From Candidatus Eiseniibacteriota bacterium (GTDB lineage: Bacteria; Eisenbacteria; RBG-16-71-46): DNA of 7,933 bases. A program made the position numbers and the translations under genes. The stretch lies in NCBI GenBank assembly GCA_903921835.1, contig CAIXRL010000328.1:1-7933 (forward strand), read 5' to 3'. The first letter of the stretch is position 1, and every line of letters begins with the position of its first letter. Shown here piece by piece: positions 6,492-7,933 of this stretch. The notes under the pieces were generated by a model. The model searched no databases and had not been told where the DNA came from. It worked only from the letters and a program-made list of their open reading frames with translations.

Positions 6492-6662
6492 CTCAGCGAC
6501 CGGCACGCGATGGCGTGCGCCTGGATCGAAGGCGGCAGCGGCCTCGCTGCATTGCGGCAGTTCCCCGGGCACGCCAGCGTCGTCACCGCGCAGCGGTACG
6601 CGCGGTCGAGCGACGAGGCCGTGCGGCAGGAGTCGCAACGGTCGGAGGCGTGGAACGTCTGA
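6492..6662 (+). pseudogene. Tyrosine recombinase (phage integrase family) C-terminal remnant
   Basis: About 56 codons followed by TGA at 6660-6662. They read SDRHAMACAWIEGG, then LAALRQFPGHASVVTAQRYA and RSSDEAVRQE. This matches the end of XerC/D-type and solitary integrases (family pattern HDLRHTFA...W...GGSLAALQxxLGHAS...T.RYA..SDEAVR). Arg at 6501, His at 6570 and the nucleophile-position Tyr at 6597 are 23 and 9 residues apart, the same as XerD Arg247-His270-Tyr279. The box II His three residues before the Arg is Leu, and the usual Arg-His-Thr-Phe is Arg-His-Ala-Met. No N-terminal domain or first catalytic Arg is found upstream, so it cannot encode an active recombinase alone. It probably marks an old mobile-element or integration event. 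An ATG at 6510 exists, but a functional 50-residue protein is unlikely. Confidence 0.72.
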
Positions 6663-6779
6663 CCGGAGCGAATCGCCCGAAATGCCGCGGCACGAGCCGT
6701 GGCGACCCGGCTCGCAGCCCTCGAGAGGCCACGCGGGAACGCGCACGGAATGGAACAACACGAAGGCGTCGCCGGGTCG

Positions 6780-6801
6780 GGTTGCGATGGCTCCCGCAAC
6801 C
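6780..6801 (-). terminator. Hairpin after moaA, possible terminator
   Basis: Perfect seven-base arms, GGTTGCG (6780-6786) and CGCAACC (6795-6801), flank an eight-base loop 15 bases beyond the moaA stop. No T-run follows on the minus strand, so the terminator call rests on position and stem alone. Bases 6663-6779 between the recombinase remnant and this hairpin show no gene. Confidence 0.4.
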
Positions 6802-6816
6802 GGAGCATCGCCTGCG

Positions 6817-7824
6817 TCACCCCCCGATTGCGCTCATCCCCCGCGCCGGCTGCACGAAGCCGGCCTGGCCAACCAGATGCCCCGGCGCCTTGCGCAGCAC
6901 CGCGGCGCGCACGATGGCCTCGATCGCGTCGTCGCCTGCGCCCGAGCGCATGGCGTGGCGCACGTCGTGCTCGCGGTGGGCGAACAGGCAGGTGCGGATC
7001 TGGCCATCCGCGGTGAGCCGGATGCGGTCGCACTGGCCGCAGAACGGCTTCGTCACCGAGGCGATGATGCCGACGCGGCCGACGCCGTCGCGGTAGCGCC
7101 ACGTGCGCGCGGGGGAGCTGGGGTCGTCGCCGTCCTCGGGTGGCACGGGCAGCAGCGGCAGCGCTCGCTCGAGCGCGGCGAGGATGTCGTCCGCCGGCAC
7201 GAGGCGGTTGCGGTCCCACTGGTGCTGGAAGTCGAGCGGCATCCACTCGACGAAGCGCAGCTCGTAGCCCTCGCCGCGGGCCCAGCGCGCGAGCGGTACG
7301 GCTTCGTCGTCGTTCGTGCCGCGCATCAGCACCGCGTTCACCTTGACCGGCGAGAAGCCCGCGCGTTTCGCCGCCGCGAGCCCCGCGAGCACGTCGGCGA
7401 GCCGGTCGCGGCGCGAGATCGCGTGGAAGCGCTCGCGCGAGAGCGTGTCGAGGCTGACGTTGACGCGGTCGATTCCCGCCCCGCGCAGCTCGTCCGCCAT
7501 TCCTGCCAGCTCGAGGGCGTTGGTCGTGAGGCTGAGGTCGAGCGCCGGCGAGATCGCGCGCAGCATGCGCACCAGCACGGGCAGGTCCTGGCGCACGGTC
7601 GGCTCGCCGCCGGTCAGCCGGATGCCGCGCACGCCGCACTCCACGCAGATGCGCGCGAAGCGCGCCAGCTCCTCGTACGTGAGCAGCTGCTCGCGCGGCA
7701 GCCACGGCATGCCCTCGGCGGGCATGCAGTAGACGCAGCGCAGGTTGCAGCGATCGGTGACGGAGATGCGCAGGTCGCGCACGACGCGTCCGTGCGTGTC
7801 CACGAAGGGGGCGCGGGAGAGCAT
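6817..7824 (-). CDS. moaA: GTP 3',8-cyclase MoaA (molybdenum cofactor biosynthesis)
   Basis: A radical-SAM enzyme that converts GTP to 3',8-cyclo-7,8-dihydro-GTP, which MoaC then turns into cyclic pyranopterin monophosphate, the first stage of molybdenum cofactor synthesis in the cytoplasm. The 335-residue length is normal. Seen: VRDLRISVTDRCNLRCVYC with the SAM-cluster cysteines 26, 30 and 33; GGEP at 72-75; the VNVSLDTL strand at 121-128; the second cluster in KPFCGQCDRIRLT and RTC (cysteines 262, 265, 279); and the C-terminal MSAIGG, whose Gly-Gly tail MoaA needs for catalysis. Every key motif is present, so it should be active. The ATG at 7824 gives the family-typical short lead (RAPFVDTHGRVVRDLRIS). 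The Shine-Dalgarno is weak. An ATG five bases upstream is in another frame. No other molybdenum-cofactor gene is visible within the window, though the upstream side is cut off at 7933. Confidence 0.97.
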   Translation of the reverse strand: MLSRAPFVDTHGRVVRDLRISVTDRCNLRCVYCMPAEGMPWLPREQLLTYEELARFARICVECGVRGIRLTGGEPTVRQDLPVLVRMLRAISPALDLSLTTNALELAGMADELRGAGIDRVNVSLDTLSRERFHAISRRDRLADVLAGLAAAKRAGFSPVKVNAVLMRGTNDDEAVPLARWARGEGYELRFVEWMPLDFQHQWDRNRLVPADDILAALERALPLLPVPPEDGDDPSSPARTWRYRDGVGRVGIIASVTKPFCGQCDRIRLTADGQIRTCLFAHREHDVRHAMRSGAGDDAIEAIVRAAVLRKAPGHLVGQAGFVQPARGMSAIGG

Positions 7825-7933
7825 TGCATGACTCTACGCGGCGTCGCGGCCGGCGGCAACGCGAGAGCCCGGTCGCGGTCGCGCCTCGAGCGGCCGAGAA
7901 CGCGTTCGCGCCGGCGCCGTGGATGGGCCTGGC
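7825..7933. other. Upstream region of moaA, cut by the window edge
   Basis: These 109 GC-rich bases hold no supported gene, and no clear promoter hexamers or known molybdenum-cofactor riboswitch motif. The real upstream neighbour may lie outside the window. Confidence 0.4.

Noticed and set aside
5904..6761. Minus-strand frame of 285 codons over the region right of the propeller gene
   Set aside because: It has no recognisable family, overlaps the hairpin, the small gene and the antisense of the recombinase remnant, and has frame-shadow composition.
6344..7705. Minus-strand frame of 453 codons overlapping moaA
   Set aside because: Most of it is an off-frame Arg/Ala-rich reading of moaA. The more protein-like part near 6500-6700 is the antisense of the recombinase remnant.

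Overview
This is a GC-rich (very roughly two-thirds G+C by eye) bacterial chromosomal window of 7933 bases. It holds four confident protein genes, one probable small gene and one degraded recombinase fragment. A secreted 14-repeat beta-propeller protein ends in a FlgD-Ig-like / type IX (Por) secretion-type C-terminal sorting domain. That domain, with the high GC and a signal-peptide-bearing oligopeptidase B, suggests an environmental lineage affiliated with the FCB group, such as Candidatus Eisenbacteria. This is inference from domain style only; there is no rRNA or other marker gene here.

Left third (minus strand): an S-adenosyl-L-methionine hydrolase (DUF62 family, 3049 to 2246) is followed by oligopeptidase B (ptrB, 2283 to 82). 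They are probably one transcript. The ptrB reading frame starts at a GTG inside the end of the SAM hydrolase gene, and that long start supplies a probable signal peptide. The catalytic triad and S1-site glutamates of PtrB are intact, but the two S2-site aspartates appear replaced.

Centre (plus strand): after a divergent non-coding stretch of about 350 bases comes a single large gene (3400 to 5967). It encodes a signal peptide, 14 FG-GAP/VCBS-like repeats of about 49 residues, and the C-terminal sorting domain. Repeats 1/2 and 8/9 match each other better than their neighbours do. This suggests a seven-blade unit that was duplicated, followed by later two-blade exchange in the second half.

Right third: a strong hairpin (6026-6057) lies between the convergent large gene and a small minus-strand gene encoding a 61-residue Asp/Gly-rich protein. 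Beyond that, a short plus-strand stretch (6492-6662) encodes the C-terminal catalytic end of a tyrosine recombinase, with Arg-His-Tyr spacing identical to XerD but no upstream part. The window ends with moaA on the minus strand (7824 to 6817), complete with both iron-sulfur cluster motifs and the C-terminal Gly-Gly.

The genes do not form one pathway. SAM hydrolase and MoaA both belong to SAM-related biochemistry, but they are separated by unrelated genes. I found no CRISPR array, tRNA, rRNA or complete mobile element, and nothing that amounts to a clearly new multi-gene system. The most unusual items are the 7+7 propeller architecture, the recombinase relic and the repeat-encoded signal peptide.
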